From: CATQHL01 sp965242895
GTDB lineage: Bacteria > Actinomycetota > Acidimicrobiia > Acidimicrobiales > CATQHL01
DNA: 64,000 nt
Direction: 5' to 3'
NCBI GenBank assembly: GCA_965242895.1
Contig: OZ251507.1
Location: 2,356,001 to 2,420,000 of the forward strand
A program made the position numbers and the translations under genes. The notes below the pieces were generated by a model, which was not told where the DNA came from, did not search any database, and was given only the letters and a program-made list of their open reading frames with translations. Of this stretch, positions 47,318-55,482 are shown one piece after another; position 1 is the stretch's first letter; the number at the start of each line of letters is the position of its first letter.

Positions 47318-48589
47318 ATGACCCAAGGCGCCGCAAACTCGACCGCCAATCCTCAAGCCGCCAACCCTGCCAACCCTGCCAACCCTCAAAAGGTGGTTCT
47401 CGCCTATTCCGGCGGGTTGGACACCTCCGTTATCCTGCGCTGGCTGCAGATTACCTACGACTGCGAAGTCGTGGCCTTCACCGCGGACTTGGGGCAGGGA
47501 GAGGAACTGGAAAGAGCGCGAGCGAAGGCAGCGGACATGGGTGTGAGCGACATCAGGGTGGAGGACTTGCGCGAGACGTTCGTCCGTGACTATGTCTTTC
47601 CCATGTTCCGCGCCAACGCCCTCTACGAGGGCGAGTACCTTCTCGGTACGTCGATTGCCCGACCGCTGATCTCCAAGCGGCTGGTAGAGATTGCCGAAGA
47701 GACCGGCGCCGACGCGATCTCCCACGGAGCCACCGGCAAGGGAAACGACCAGGTCCGTTTCGAACTGGGCGCTTACGCTCTCGCCCCCGACATCAGGGTG
47801 ATCGCCCCGTGGCGGCTCTGGGATCTGACCTCTCGCGAGAGGCTGCTTGCGTTTGCGGAGGGGGAGGGCATCCCCATCGAAGGGGCGTCCGAGGGTGCTT
47901 CCCCGTACTCCGTCGACGCCAACCTTCTGCATATCTCCTATGAGGGGGGCCGCTTGGAGGATCCCTGGCTGGAGCCGGAGCGCGGCATGTGGCGTTGGAC
48001 GGTCGACCCCACCGAAGCCCCTGAAGAGCCCCTTTACCTGGAGCTTGCTTTTGAGGGGGGCGACGTCTCGGCCATCGACGGTGAGACGATGACGCCGGCG
48101 GAGGTCTTGGCCAGCCTGAACGAACTGGGGGGGCGCCACGGCGTAGGTCGGGTCGACCTGGTGGAGAACCGCTACGTGGGCATGAAGTCCCGGGGCGCCT
48201 ACGAAACGCCAGGAGGCACGATCATCGCCCGGGCGCACAGGGCGATGGAGTCGCTCACCCTCGACCGTGAGGTGTCCCGCCTCAAAGACGACCTCATGCC
48301 TCGCTACGCAAGCCTGGTCTACAACGGTTACTGGTGGAGTCCGGAGCGCCGGATGCTCCAGGAGGCGGTCGACTGGAGCCAATGTCGCGTCAACGGCGTG
48401 GTGCGTGTGAAGCTCTACAAAGGGTCGGTGAGCATCGTGGGGCGCCGGTCGGAGGATTCCCTGTTCGACCGGGCGACCGCTACTTTCGAAGAAGACGAGG
48501 GCGCCTACGACCAGAGCGACGCCGACGGTTTCATAAAGCTGAACGCCCTTCGTCTACGTACCGCAGCCCTGCGGGGAGACACCCTCTAG
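47318..48589 (+). CDS. argG: Argininosuccinate synthase
   Basis: A 423-residue ATP-dependent ligase of citrulline and aspartate. The P-loop is AYSGGLDTSV; GATGKGNDQVRFE and DREVSRLKDDL-type segments are present. About 22 extra N-terminal residues (NPQAANPANPANPQ) precede the P-loop and come from a GCCAACCCT repeat. The ATG is 4 nt after the argR stop; GAGGAG lies inside the argR end. Confidence 0.96.
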   Translation: MTQGAANSTANPQAANPANPANPQKVVLAYSGGLDTSVILRWLQITYDCEVVAFTADLGQGEELERARAKAADMGVSDIRVEDLRETFVRDYVFPMFRANALYEGEYLLGTSIARPLISKRLVEIAEETGADAISHGATGKGNDQVRFELGAYALAPDIRVIAPWRLWDLTSRERLLAFAEGEGIPIEGASEGASPYSVDANLLHISYEGGRLEDPWLEPERGMWRWTVDPTEAPEEPLYLELAFEGGDVSAIDGETMTPAEVLASLNELGGRHGVGRVDLVENRYVGMKSRGAYETPGGTIIARAHRAMESLTLDREVSRLKDDLMPRYASLVYNGYWWSPERRMLQEAVDWSQCRVNGVVRVKLYKGSVSIVGRRSEDSLFDRATATFEEDEGAYDQSDADGFIKLNALRLRTAALRGDTL

Positions 48590-48609
48590 GGGCGCTTGGT
48601 GGGCACTCA

Positions 48610-50091
48610 GTGAGCACGGAAAGCATGGAATCGGACGAACCGCCGGAAGCCGTGAGAGCAGAACGACCCGAGGGCAGAGAAGTTTCTCCCGCCTCTTCAC
48701 CCGCAAGGCTCTGGTCTGCCCGCACCGCTTCGGAACCGGCGGCAGAGCTCACGTCGTTCTGCGACAGCCTGGAATACGACCGCTTGCTGGCCCCTCACGA
48801 CATCGCCGGCTCGCGGGCGCATGTTCGCAGCCTGATGAGATCGGAACTGCTCACCCAAACCGAAGGCGAAGAGATACTGAACGCCCTCGACGCGACCGAA
48901 ACCGAACTGCTCTCAGGGGCGTTCGAGTTTCTCCCCAGCGACGAGGACATCCACACGGCCGTGGAACGCCGAGTCACCGAACTCGCCCCTGCTGTAGGGG
49001 GGAAACTCCACACCGCCAGAAGCCGCAACGACCAGGTGGCGTGCGACCTGCGCCTCTACCTGAAGGAGGCGCTGCTGGATGTGGCAGGGGCGCTGCTGGA
49101 TATGCAGAAGGTGCTCTTGGATCGCGCAGCCGGAGCGCCCGACGCACGACTGCCCGCCTACACCCATCTTCAGCGCGCCCAGCCCGTGCCGCTGGCGCAT
49201 CACCTGCTGGCTCACTGCTGGGCTCTGGCGCGTGACTTCGAACGTCTCCTTCAGACATTTGGGCGCGTCGACGTCTCGCCGTTGGGGGCGGGAGCAGCCG
49301 CCGGTACATCCCTCGGCATCGACCCCGACTTCACGGCGGCTGAACTCGGTTTTTCCGCCAGATTCGAGAACTCTCTCGACGCTGTGAGCGACCGGGACTT
49401 CGTTGCGGAGGCGCTCTTCGTGTTGACCCTCATCGGGGTGCACCTTTCTCGTCTTGGTGAGGAGGTCGTCTTCTGGTGCAGCGAGGAAGTAGGTTTCTTG
49501 CGACTTCACGACTCCTTCTCTACGGGCAGTTCGATGCTCCCGCAGAAGAAGAATCCCGACGCGGCCGAGTTGGTGAGAGCGCGCTCCGGTCGGCTCATTG
49601 GCAACCTGACCGGCCTTCTCGTCGTCCTAAAAGGTTTGCCTCTCTCCTACAACAGAGACCTCCAGGAGGACAAAGAGCCGCTGTTCGATTCTGTGCGGCA
49701 GGTGCTGGGGGGGCTGAAAGTCATGACCGGGCTGCTGAGAAGTGCGGAGTTCGACGTCGAGCGCATGCAGTCCGCCGCAGACGATCCCTACTTGGCGGCT
49801 GTCGACCTAGCCGAGGCGCTGGTGAAAAGAGGCGTACCCTTCCGCGACGCCCACAAGCGCGTCGCCGAGTTGGTGCGAGGGTCTACGGAGGGCGGCGGCG
49901 ACTTCGTCGAGGTGGTTGCCGCAGCCCTGGGGCGGGATGCGGCAGACCTGCTCAGGGCCGGGTCAGCCCTGGAGAGCCGCAGCAGCCCGGGCGGCGGAGG
50001 CACCGCGTCGGTGAAGGCTCAATTCGTCCGCTTGGGCGAGCGGATGGCGGCCGACGCCGAGAGGCTGGATTCTCTTCTGCGAAGAGGTTGA
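48610..50091 (+). CDS. argH: Argininosuccinate lyase
   Basis: A 493-residue fumarase/aspartase-superfamily lyase releasing arginine and fumarate. The signature GSSMLPQKKNPD (mobile loop with catalytic Ser), TARSRNDQVACDLRL and YTHLQRAQPVPLAH are intact. The N-terminus carries about 35 extra acidic residues before RLWSARTA. The start is GTG 48610 (ATG 48625 also possible). The last 31 bp belong to a 72-bp repeat that recurs at 51097. Confidence 0.95.
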   Translation: MSTESMESDEPPEAVRAERPEGREVSPASSPARLWSARTASEPAAELTSFCDSLEYDRLLAPHDIAGSRAHVRSLMRSELLTQTEGEEILNALDATETELLSGAFEFLPSDEDIHTAVERRVTELAPAVGGKLHTARSRNDQVACDLRLYLKEALLDVAGALLDMQKVLLDRAAGAPDARLPAYTHLQRAQPVPLAHHLLAHCWALARDFERLLQTFGRVDVSPLGAGAAAGTSLGIDPDFTAAELGFSARFENSLDAVSDRDFVAEALFVLTLIGVHLSRLGEEVVFWCSEEVGFLRLHDSFSTGSSMLPQKKNPDAAELVRARSGRLIGNLTGLLVVLKGLPLSYNRDLQEDKEPLFDSVRQVLGGLKVMTGLLRSAEFDVERMQSAADDPYLAAVDLAEALVKRGVPFRDAHKRVAELVRGSTEGGGDFVEVVAAALGRDAADLLRAGSALESRSSPGGGGTASVKAQFVRLGERMAADAERLDSLLRRG

Positions 50092-50150
50092 ACAGGGGCT
50101 TCCTCGAGCGCCCAGTTACTGAAGCGGCGCCCAACTCACGCCAACAATGA
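50088..50150 (+). pseudogene. Orphan 5' fragment of mag
   Basis: TTG 50088 overlaps the argH TGA and opens a 20-codon frame containing FLERPVTEAAP, nearly the same as FLERPVTEVAP in the intact downstream gene, before a TGA at 50148. This is what remains of the ancestral argH-mag junction on the left side of the insert. Confidence 0.75.
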
Positions 50151-50165
50151 CGTCAATAGCGTCCG

Positions 50166-50783
50166 TCAGCAACTCTCGTTGGTTCTAGGGTTCACGTTGG
50201 CGTATGGCGTTCCTGCGCCATCCGGCCATGTAACGCAAGTATCAGCTAAGAAGTTAGTGCGTATCGGTTCAGCAAAGTTAGCGGGATTGTTGGTTAAGTT
50301 GTTAGTAGGCACTGCGTCGCACCAATGATCTTTATTGTCGCCGCTGCCACCCTGTTGGGCAGTTGTCAGAGTCTTATCTTGTTTCACATACCGGAGAGTG
50401 AAACTCCCACGCCATTTCCGTAGTGGATACGTACCGTCGTTCAGTTTGTAGTCGAAGCTGCAGCGATTTCGAATGACGTGGGCTTGGAGGTTTATATCGG
50501 TGTCGGTGCCTCCGCCCCTTGTGGTGCGTAGTGTGGTATTGACATCTCGCTGGGCTAGTCGTTCAGTTCTGGCGTCGTCGTCTACTTGGTCGCCGGCTCC
50601 GCCGACGGCGTTCCTAACGATGATGACACCCGCTGTGGCGAGCCCTCCGACGGCGGCAACGAGCAGAATCCACTCCAGGGTGGATAGTCCACGTTCGTCT
50701 CTGGCGGTGCGTCGCCATAGCGACCGAAGGGGTGAGGGATGAGGGGGGGGGGGGTGGTGCGTTTGTTTTTCTTTCGTTTTCAT
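50166..50783 (-). CDS. Pilin-like secreted protein (class III signal)
   Basis: A 205-residue protein with a basic N-terminus, then DERG-LSTLEWILLVAAVGGLATAGVIIV, a Flp/TadE-like prepilin site (cleavage after Gly32, Glu at +5) with one membrane helix. The mature part (about 170 residues) has four Cys, is Asn/Thr-rich and matches no family I know. No tad/flp assembly genes are in the window. A run of 12 C (50754-50743) lies in codons 10-14 (HHPPPPH), where slippage would shift the frame. The ATG lies in AT-rich DNA unlike its neighbours. Confidence 0.65.
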   Translation of the reverse strand: MKTKEKQTHHPPPPHPSPLRSLWRRTARDERGLSTLEWILLVAAVGGLATAGVIIVRNAVGGAGDQVDDDARTERLAQRDVNTTLRTTRGGGTDTDINLQAHVIRNRCSFDYKLNDGTYPLRKWRGSFTLRYVKQDKTLTTAQQGGSGDNKDHWCDAVPTNNLTNNPANFAEPIRTNFLADTCVTWPDGAGTPYANVNPRTNESC

Positions 50784-51036
50784 TCTCTTAGTTTTTTCTT
50801 TTCTGTTGGTGGCCAGTTACTGCTGAGTATCTGCCTCAGCGTCGGCCTGTTGATGAACTCTTCGTAGGCGACAGCGGTGTCGGTACCTAGTGTTGTCTCA
50901 TGTGTCTTTATCAATTAGGTATATATATATATATATATATATGAATATTATATTTAGTTGAATATAGTTGATTTTTCCTAGTGTTTTCTCTTCTTCTGTT
51001 CAAGTGTCCCAGGCGGTGCAGCGAGGACAATATAGG
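50784..51036. other. AT-rich non-coding part of the insert
   Basis: No gene is seen. A TA dinucleotide run covers 50920-50942, followed by AT-rich DNA to about 50980, including ATATTATATTTAGTTG. These are likely promoter elements for the pilin-like gene (minus) and possibly for mag (plus). Base composition differs sharply from the flanks. Confidence 0.6.
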
Positions 51037-51123
51037 ATGTGCACATTCCGTTTGTCGGAGAGTTGGGAGTCGCAAGCGATTTCGCTCATATCCAGTGAGG
51101 CTGGATTCTCTCCTGAGAAGAGA

Positions 51124-51723
51124 TTGAACAGGAACTTCCTCGAGCGCCCAGTTACCGAAGTGGCGCCTGAACTTCTCGGGATGGTGCTGCGCTGCGGAGG
51201 GTGCTCAGGACGCGTGGTGGAGGTGGAGGCGTACGCCGGAGCGGACGATCCGGCCAGCCACGGCTTCGGCGGAAAAACACGCCGCAACAAAGTCATGTTT
51301 GCCCGCCCCGGGCTTTTGTACGTCTACTTCACCTACGGCATGCACTGGTGCGCCAACGTGGTCTGCGAACCCGAGGGAGCATGTGCGGCCGTCTTGATCA
51401 GGGCGCTCTCGCCGTTGAGCGCCGTCGAGCAAATGTGGGAGAGAAGGCCGGCGGCCCGTCGGCTGCGGGATCTCTGCAGCGGCCCGGCGAAGCTGACAGC
51501 GGCGCTCGGGATCGACGGCAGCCACGACGGTGTAGATCTTCTGAGCCCGGAGTCCCCTGTGAGGCTGACGTCTGAGGGGATCGCTCCGCCTAAGGCCGTC
51601 GGGCAGAGTTCCCGCATCGGGGTGCGAAATGGGGCGGAGTTGCCATGGCGCTGGTACGTCTCAGGCGACCCCAACGTCTCCCGTGCGCCCAGGGCGCTCC
51701 GTCCGCCCCGTCCGCCAAGCTGA
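51124..51723 (+). CDS. 3-methyladenine DNA glycosylase (AAG/MPG family)
   Basis: A 199-residue AAG-family base-excision glycosylase. LLGMVLRCGG, VEVEAYAGADDPASHGF, KTRRNKVMFARPGLLYVYFTYGMHWCANVV and GPAKLTAALGI are diagnostic; the catalytic Glu is in EAYAG. TTG 51124 corresponds to the start that overlapped argH before the insertion. ATG 51037, inside the insert, gives a 29-residue extension and may be used now. argH-mag-tyrS proximity is common in actinobacteria. The stop lies in a 30-bp tandem repeat. Confidence 0.88.
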   Translation: MNRNFLERPVTEVAPELLGMVLRCGGCSGRVVEVEAYAGADDPASHGFGGKTRRNKVMFARPGLLYVYFTYGMHWCANVVCEPEGACAAVLIRALSPLSAVEQMWERRPAARRLRDLCSGPAKLTAALGIDGSHDGVDLLSPESPVRLTSEGIAPPKAVGQSSRIGVRNGAELPWRWYVSGDPNVSRAPRALRPPRPPS

Positions 51724-51753
51724 GCGCCCCGTCCGCCCCGTCCGCCAAGCTGA
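51694..51753 (+). repeat. 30-bp tandem duplication spanning the mag stop
   Basis: Two 30-bp units, 51694-51723 and 51724-51753, differ at one base. Each ends in CCAAGCTGA; the TGA of unit 1 is the mag stop codon. Confidence 0.92.
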
Positions 51754-51822
51754 TTTCGGGTTCCGATTAGCGCCCTGGTGGGCGCCTGGCTCCTGTGCCT
51801 GGCTCCTGCGCCGGAGGTCTGC

Positions 51823-52545
51823 CTACACGTCGTCAGGCGTGGCGCAACTCGGCATCCCGTTTGCCTCGGCAAAGGCGCTGATGTACTCAGTTACTCCTCT
51901 TCCTCTCCGGGTAGAAATCAGAAAAGGCGGGTCTTCTCCTTCGGCCAGCGTCTTTGAGTAACCTCTCCGATCCTCCAGATACACCCGCCAGTCCTTCAGC
52001 CAGGCCGAGATCAGGTCGTAGTCGCCCGCTCCCGCTTCCGCAGCGATGGCCTCGAGTTCGCCCGTCAGTTCTTCCCAGACGTCGGTCGAGTCCGTTACTT
52101 GAGCCGATCTGTCCTCAGGGTCGTCTGCCTGGGCCGCGCCGGGGAGTTCGGCAATTCGTTTCTCGGCCCTGGCGCAAAGCACCTCGGCCTTCCTCCCGAA
52201 TGCTGCGTCCGACAGCAGATCAGGGTTTTCGGGATTTGAGATCGGCAGAAAGACGTATAGCCAGTAGCCAACAAAAATCAGAACGGCGACGGTCGCAGCG
52301 TACTTCCAGCTGCGTTTTCCCTGTTTCTGGTCTGCGCCCGAATCAGCGCCCGTCCCCTCTGCTCCTTCCGTCCCCTCAGCGCCCTCGCCCTCTGTTCCCT
52401 CCGTCTCTTCCGTTCCTTCAGCCCCCTCTGTCACCTCAGCCCTCTCAGCGCCCGCCCCGGCCGCCCCCTCCGCCCCCGCCCCCTCTGCCTTGTCGACGTC
52501 CGACCTGTCGGCGTCCTCAGTCTCTTGCGCTGACACGTTTTCCAA
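51823..52545 (-). CDS. Single-pass membrane protein with acidic repeat N-terminus
   Basis: A 240-residue protein of unknown function. Residues 18-75 are low-complexity Glu/Gly/Ala/Thr (EGAEGTEETEGTEG type), then a basic KQGKRSWK stop-transfer, one membrane helix (about 82-100) and an extracytoplasmic domain of about 135 residues ending GMPSCATPDDV, with two cysteines. TTG 52545 is the apparent start; GTG 52536 is the alternative. It lies 10 nt after the PBP gene on the same strand, so the two are probably cotranscribed. Confidence 0.6.
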   Translation of the reverse strand: MENVSAQETEDADRSDVDKAEGAGAEGAAGAGAERAEVTEGAEGTEETEGTEGEGAEGTEGAEGTGADSGADQKQGKRSWKYAATVAVLIFVGYWLYVFLPISNPENPDLLSDAAFGRKAEVLCARAEKRIAELPGAAQADDPEDRSAQVTDSTDVWEELTGELEAIAAEAGAGDYDLISAWLKDWRVYLEDRRGYSKTLAEGEDPPFLISTRRGRGVTEYISAFAEANGMPSCATPDDV

Positions 52546-52555
52546 TGACGCAGGC

Positions 52556-54706
52556 TCAGCCAGGGTTTTCGGCTTCTTCTGCTTCTTCGGCTTCTTCCGG
52601 AGGCGCCGGAACAGCCACCTCCAGCGTGATCGTGCTGCCGCCTGAGACCCTGTCGCCCGGCGCCGGCGACTGCTCGACGACGATCCTCTCGGAGGCGTCC
52701 TGCCGTGCGACCTCGTTCAGCCTCACAAAAAGGTAGACGGCGTCGACCCGACCGGATGCTTGTTCCGGCGTCAGGCCTCTGAGGTCGGGAACTTCCACGA
52801 CTTGAGGAAACTGCGTCGTGGTCGTAGTAGGAATGCTCACAGGAAAAGTTTCGGAGTCGAGGTCGTTGTGAATGGCCGACATGACAGCCTGCCAGATCTG
52901 AGCAGGGTAGGTGCCTCCATAGACCTTGATGTCCGTCGTCGGGGGTTCCATCGGAATTTGCCCCGTGGGGAAACCGACCCACACCGATGTAGTGAACTGA
53001 GGTGTGTAGCCGGTGAATCCAGCGTCTCCGAAGTTCTCGGCGGTACCTGTCTTGCCTGCGGCCGGTCGGCCGATCTGGGCTCGCCTGCCGGTGCCCAATT
53101 CGATGACCTCGCTCATGACGTCGGTCATTTCGATGGCAATGCGGGCGTCGAGCACTCGATTTGTATTGATCGAGTGCTCGTACAGGAGAGTGCCGTCGGC
53201 GCGTGAGATGCGGGTGACCATCGTCGGGCGGATGTACACGCCCTGTCTCTCCAGCGTGGAGTATGCGGTGGCCATGTCCAGGACAGAGACGTCCTCTGTC
53301 CCCAAGACCGCTGCAAGCACGGGCTTGAGCGGTGATGCCACCCCTAGCCTCCGGGCCATCTCTATGCCGACTTCCGGGGTGACGTCTTCCATGAGTTGAG
53401 CGAAGACCGTGTTGTAGGAGCGCGTTATTGCTTCCCTCAGAGTCACGAGGCCGCCCCCCGCCCCGCCCTTCACATCCCACTCTTCGGTCACGCCAGGTAT
53501 TGGAAGCGCGATCGTGTTAGGCGCCGGGTAAAGGGCGCTCATCTGAATTCCTTGCTCCAGCGCAGCCGCCAGCACAAAAGGTTTGAAGGCCGAACCTGCC
53601 TGTCGACCCCCTTGGGTGGCCAAATTAAAGCGGGCGGTTGCCTCCTCTCCAAAGAAGTCCCTCCCGCCCACGACGGCGCGGATGTATCCCGTGTCATTCT
53701 CGATAACCACGATTGCTGCGGTTGGCCCCTGCTCCCAGGGCAGAACGGTTTCCATGGCGGCTTCAGCCGCCTTCTGGATGTCCATGTTCAACGTGGTCTC
53801 GATGCTCAGGCCGCCTTCGAAGAGCAGGCGCGCCCTGTCGGCTGCTGTCTCTCCGAAAATGGGGTCGGAGAGCATCCACTGACGAACGTCTTCCACGAAA
53901 TAGGCGGCTTCGTAGGTCTCGTCGAGCGTCTCCACACGCGGGGCAAGGTGCAGCGGTTCCGTTCGCGCCAAGTCGTAGTCCCTCTGGGTTATCCACTCGT
54001 TGGCGAGCATTCTCTTCAGCACTTCAGTTCGGCGGCTGAGGGCGGCTTTTCTGTCGTTGTAGGGGTTGGAACTCGAAGGCGCTCGGATGAGACCCGCCAG
54101 CAGGGCAGCCTCGGCCAGCGTTAGATCGCTGAGCTCCTTGGAGAAGTATTCTTTGGCAGCGGCGATGATCCCATAGGCGCCTTCGCCGAAGTTCACGGCG
54201 TTCATGTACTGCAGGAGGATGAACTCCTTGCTGTAGGAGCGTTCAAACTGCAGGGCCAAGGCGATCTCTTCCAGCTTGCGGCTGACCGAGCGGTCGGTGC
54301 GGTTCAGGAAGGATTGCCCCACATACTGCTGGGTGATGGTGGAGCCGCCTTGCAGTTCGCCTCCGACTATCACGTTCGCCCTTGCAGCCCGCATGATGGC
54401 GCGCAGGTCGACCCCCTGGTGCTGCCAGAAGCGCTCGTCCTCGATAGCCACTATGGCGTCGATCAGTATCCGGGGCACTTCGTTCAGGGTCTTGGCGTTA
54501 AGCCGGTTCTGTTCGCCGCGGAAGGTCGTGATGAGATTGCCGGCGCTGTCGTAGATGAAAGACGACTGGGCGGTAGGAGGAGGGCCGATTTCCAGGTTGC
54601 GGGTCGTCCAGGAGCAAGCGGACGCGAAGACAGCCGGCAGCAACACTAGCAATGCGATGCGCTTGACGGCGCGGCGGCGGGTGAGGAGGGCAGTCACGGG
54701 CTGCAT
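52556..54706 (-). CDS. Class A penicillin-binding protein with PASTA domain
   Basis: A 716-residue bifunctional peptidoglycan synthase. The GT51 domain has IEDERFWQHQGVD and GGSTITQQYVGQSFL. The transpeptidase has SxxK in GSAFKPF, SxN in SYNT and KTG in GKTGTAEN. A Thr-rich linker and one PASTA repeat (VEVPDLRGLTPEQASGRVDA) follow; the end is Glu-rich. The N-terminal LPAVFASACS looks like a lipobox, although an uncleaved anchor is more usual in this class. It is divergent from rluB across seven bases. Confidence 0.94.
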   Translation of the reverse strand: MQPVTALLTRRRAVKRIALLVLLPAVFASACSWTTRNLEIGPPPTAQSSFIYDSAGNLITTFRGEQNRLNAKTLNEVPRILIDAIVAIEDERFWQHQGVDLRAIMRAARANVIVGGELQGGSTITQQYVGQSFLNRTDRSVSRKLEEIALALQFERSYSKEFILLQYMNAVNFGEGAYGIIAAAKEYFSKELSDLTLAEAALLAGLIRAPSSSNPYNDRKAALSRRTEVLKRMLANEWITQRDYDLARTEPLHLAPRVETLDETYEAAYFVEDVRQWMLSDPIFGETAADRARLLFEGGLSIETTLNMDIQKAAEAAMETVLPWEQGPTAAIVVIENDTGYIRAVVGGRDFFGEEATARFNLATQGGRQAGSAFKPFVLAAALEQGIQMSALYPAPNTIALPIPGVTEEWDVKGGAGGGLVTLREAITRSYNTVFAQLMEDVTPEVGIEMARRLGVASPLKPVLAAVLGTEDVSVLDMATAYSTLERQGVYIRPTMVTRISRADGTLLYEHSINTNRVLDARIAIEMTDVMSEVIELGTGRRAQIGRPAAGKTGTAENFGDAGFTGYTPQFTTSVWVGFPTGQIPMEPPTTDIKVYGGTYPAQIWQAVMSAIHNDLDSETFPVSIPTTTTTQFPQVVEVPDLRGLTPEQASGRVDAVYLFVRLNEVARQDASERIVVEQSPAPGDRVSGGSTITLEVAVPAPPEEAEEAEEAENPG

Positions 54707-54707
54707 C

Positions 54708-54714
54708 TAGCCTA
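54708..54714. promoter_or_regulatory. Overlapping divergent -10 boxes
   Basis: TAGCCTA reads TAGCCT on the plus strand (54708-54713, ending 6 nt before GTG 54720 of rluB) and TAGGCT on the minus strand (54714-54709, ending 2 nt before the PBP ATG). A single symmetric element may thus serve both directions. Confidence 0.4.
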
Positions 54715-54719
54715 TGGTC

Positions 54720-55472
54720 GTGGCCCATCCATCTAGAGATTCCAGCGCTGACCGCCCCTCCGAGCGGGTTCAGAAAGTGCTGGCCGCCGCCGGAGTGGCG
54801 TCTCGCCGCAAGGTAGAGGAGATGGTGCGGGAAGGCCGTGTGCTCATAAACGGAAAGCCGGCGCGCATAGGCCAGAGGCTGCGTCCCGACAGCGACGAGG
54901 TGGAGGTGGACGGAACGCGGATCGGGCTGTGCAGCCACTTCGTCTACTACCTGCTCAACAAGCCCAGGGGAGTTGTGAGTACGGCTGCCGATCCGCAGGG
55001 CCGCCCCACCGTGCTAGACGGCCTTCCCGCCCTCCCCAGGGTCTATCCGGTCGGACGTCTAGACATCAACACAGAAGGCTTGATACTGCTCACCAACGAC
55101 GGGTATCTGACTCATAGGATTTCCCACCCCTCCTCGAGATGTGAGAAGGATTACCTCGTTGCAGTGGACGGCAGCCCTTCCCCCGGGGCGCTGCGGGCTC
55201 TGCGCGAGGGAGTGGAACTAGACGACGGGATGAGTGCTCCGGCAAAGGTCTCCGTTCAGGGCAGCGGCTTGTTGAGGATGGTCTTGACCGAGGGGCGCAA
55301 CCGTCAGGTGAGGCGCATGTGCGAAGCGGTCGGACATCCGGTGAAGCGATTGGTGCGAACCCGAATAGGCCCAATCTCGGTAGGTCGGCTGCGCCCGGGC
55401 GAGTGGCGTGAACTTTCCACGGAGGAGGTCAGGAAGTTGGAACGCAGCGCAGGCGCACTCCGTCGGATTTAG
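54720..55472 (+). CDS. rluB: RluB/RsuA-family rRNA pseudouridine synthase
   Basis: A 250-residue enzyme with an N-terminal S4 RNA-binding domain (ERVQKVLAAAGVASRRKVEEMV) and the synthase domain with catalytic Asp in GRLDINTEGLILLTNDG; GRNRQVRRMCEAVGHPV is the later signature. It modifies 23S rRNA (RluB) or possibly 16S rRNA (RsuA). GTG 54720 is preferred to ATG 54714 because TAGCCT ends exactly 6 nt before it. tyrS follows after 10 nt. Confidence 0.87.
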   Translation: MAHPSRDSSADRPSERVQKVLAAAGVASRRKVEEMVREGRVLINGKPARIGQRLRPDSDEVEVDGTRIGLCSHFVYYLLNKPRGVVSTAADPQGRPTVLDGLPALPRVYPVGRLDINTEGLILLTNDGYLTHRISHPSSRCEKDYLVAVDGSPSPGALRALREGVELDDGMSAPAKVSVQGSGLLRMVLTEGRNRQVRRMCEAVGHPVKRLVRTRIGPISVGRLRPGEWRELSTEEVRKLERSAGALRRI

Positions 55473-55482
55473 GCTTCTTTCA

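Larger units (their letters stand above)
50061..51168 (+). repeat. 72-bp direct repeats bounding an insert
   Basis: 50061-50132 and 51097-51168 are identical at 64 of 72 positions, including 21 consecutive bases (50099-50119 and 51135-51155). Each copy holds an argH 3' end and a mag 5' end. The unique DNA between them (about 960 bp) is AT-richer than its surroundings. Confidence 0.9.

Noticed and set aside
50920..50942. TA dinucleotide run as a replication origin element
   Set aside because: A short TA run next to a pilin-like gene has no DnaA-box cluster or origin genes nearby. A promoter or simple repeat is sufficient.
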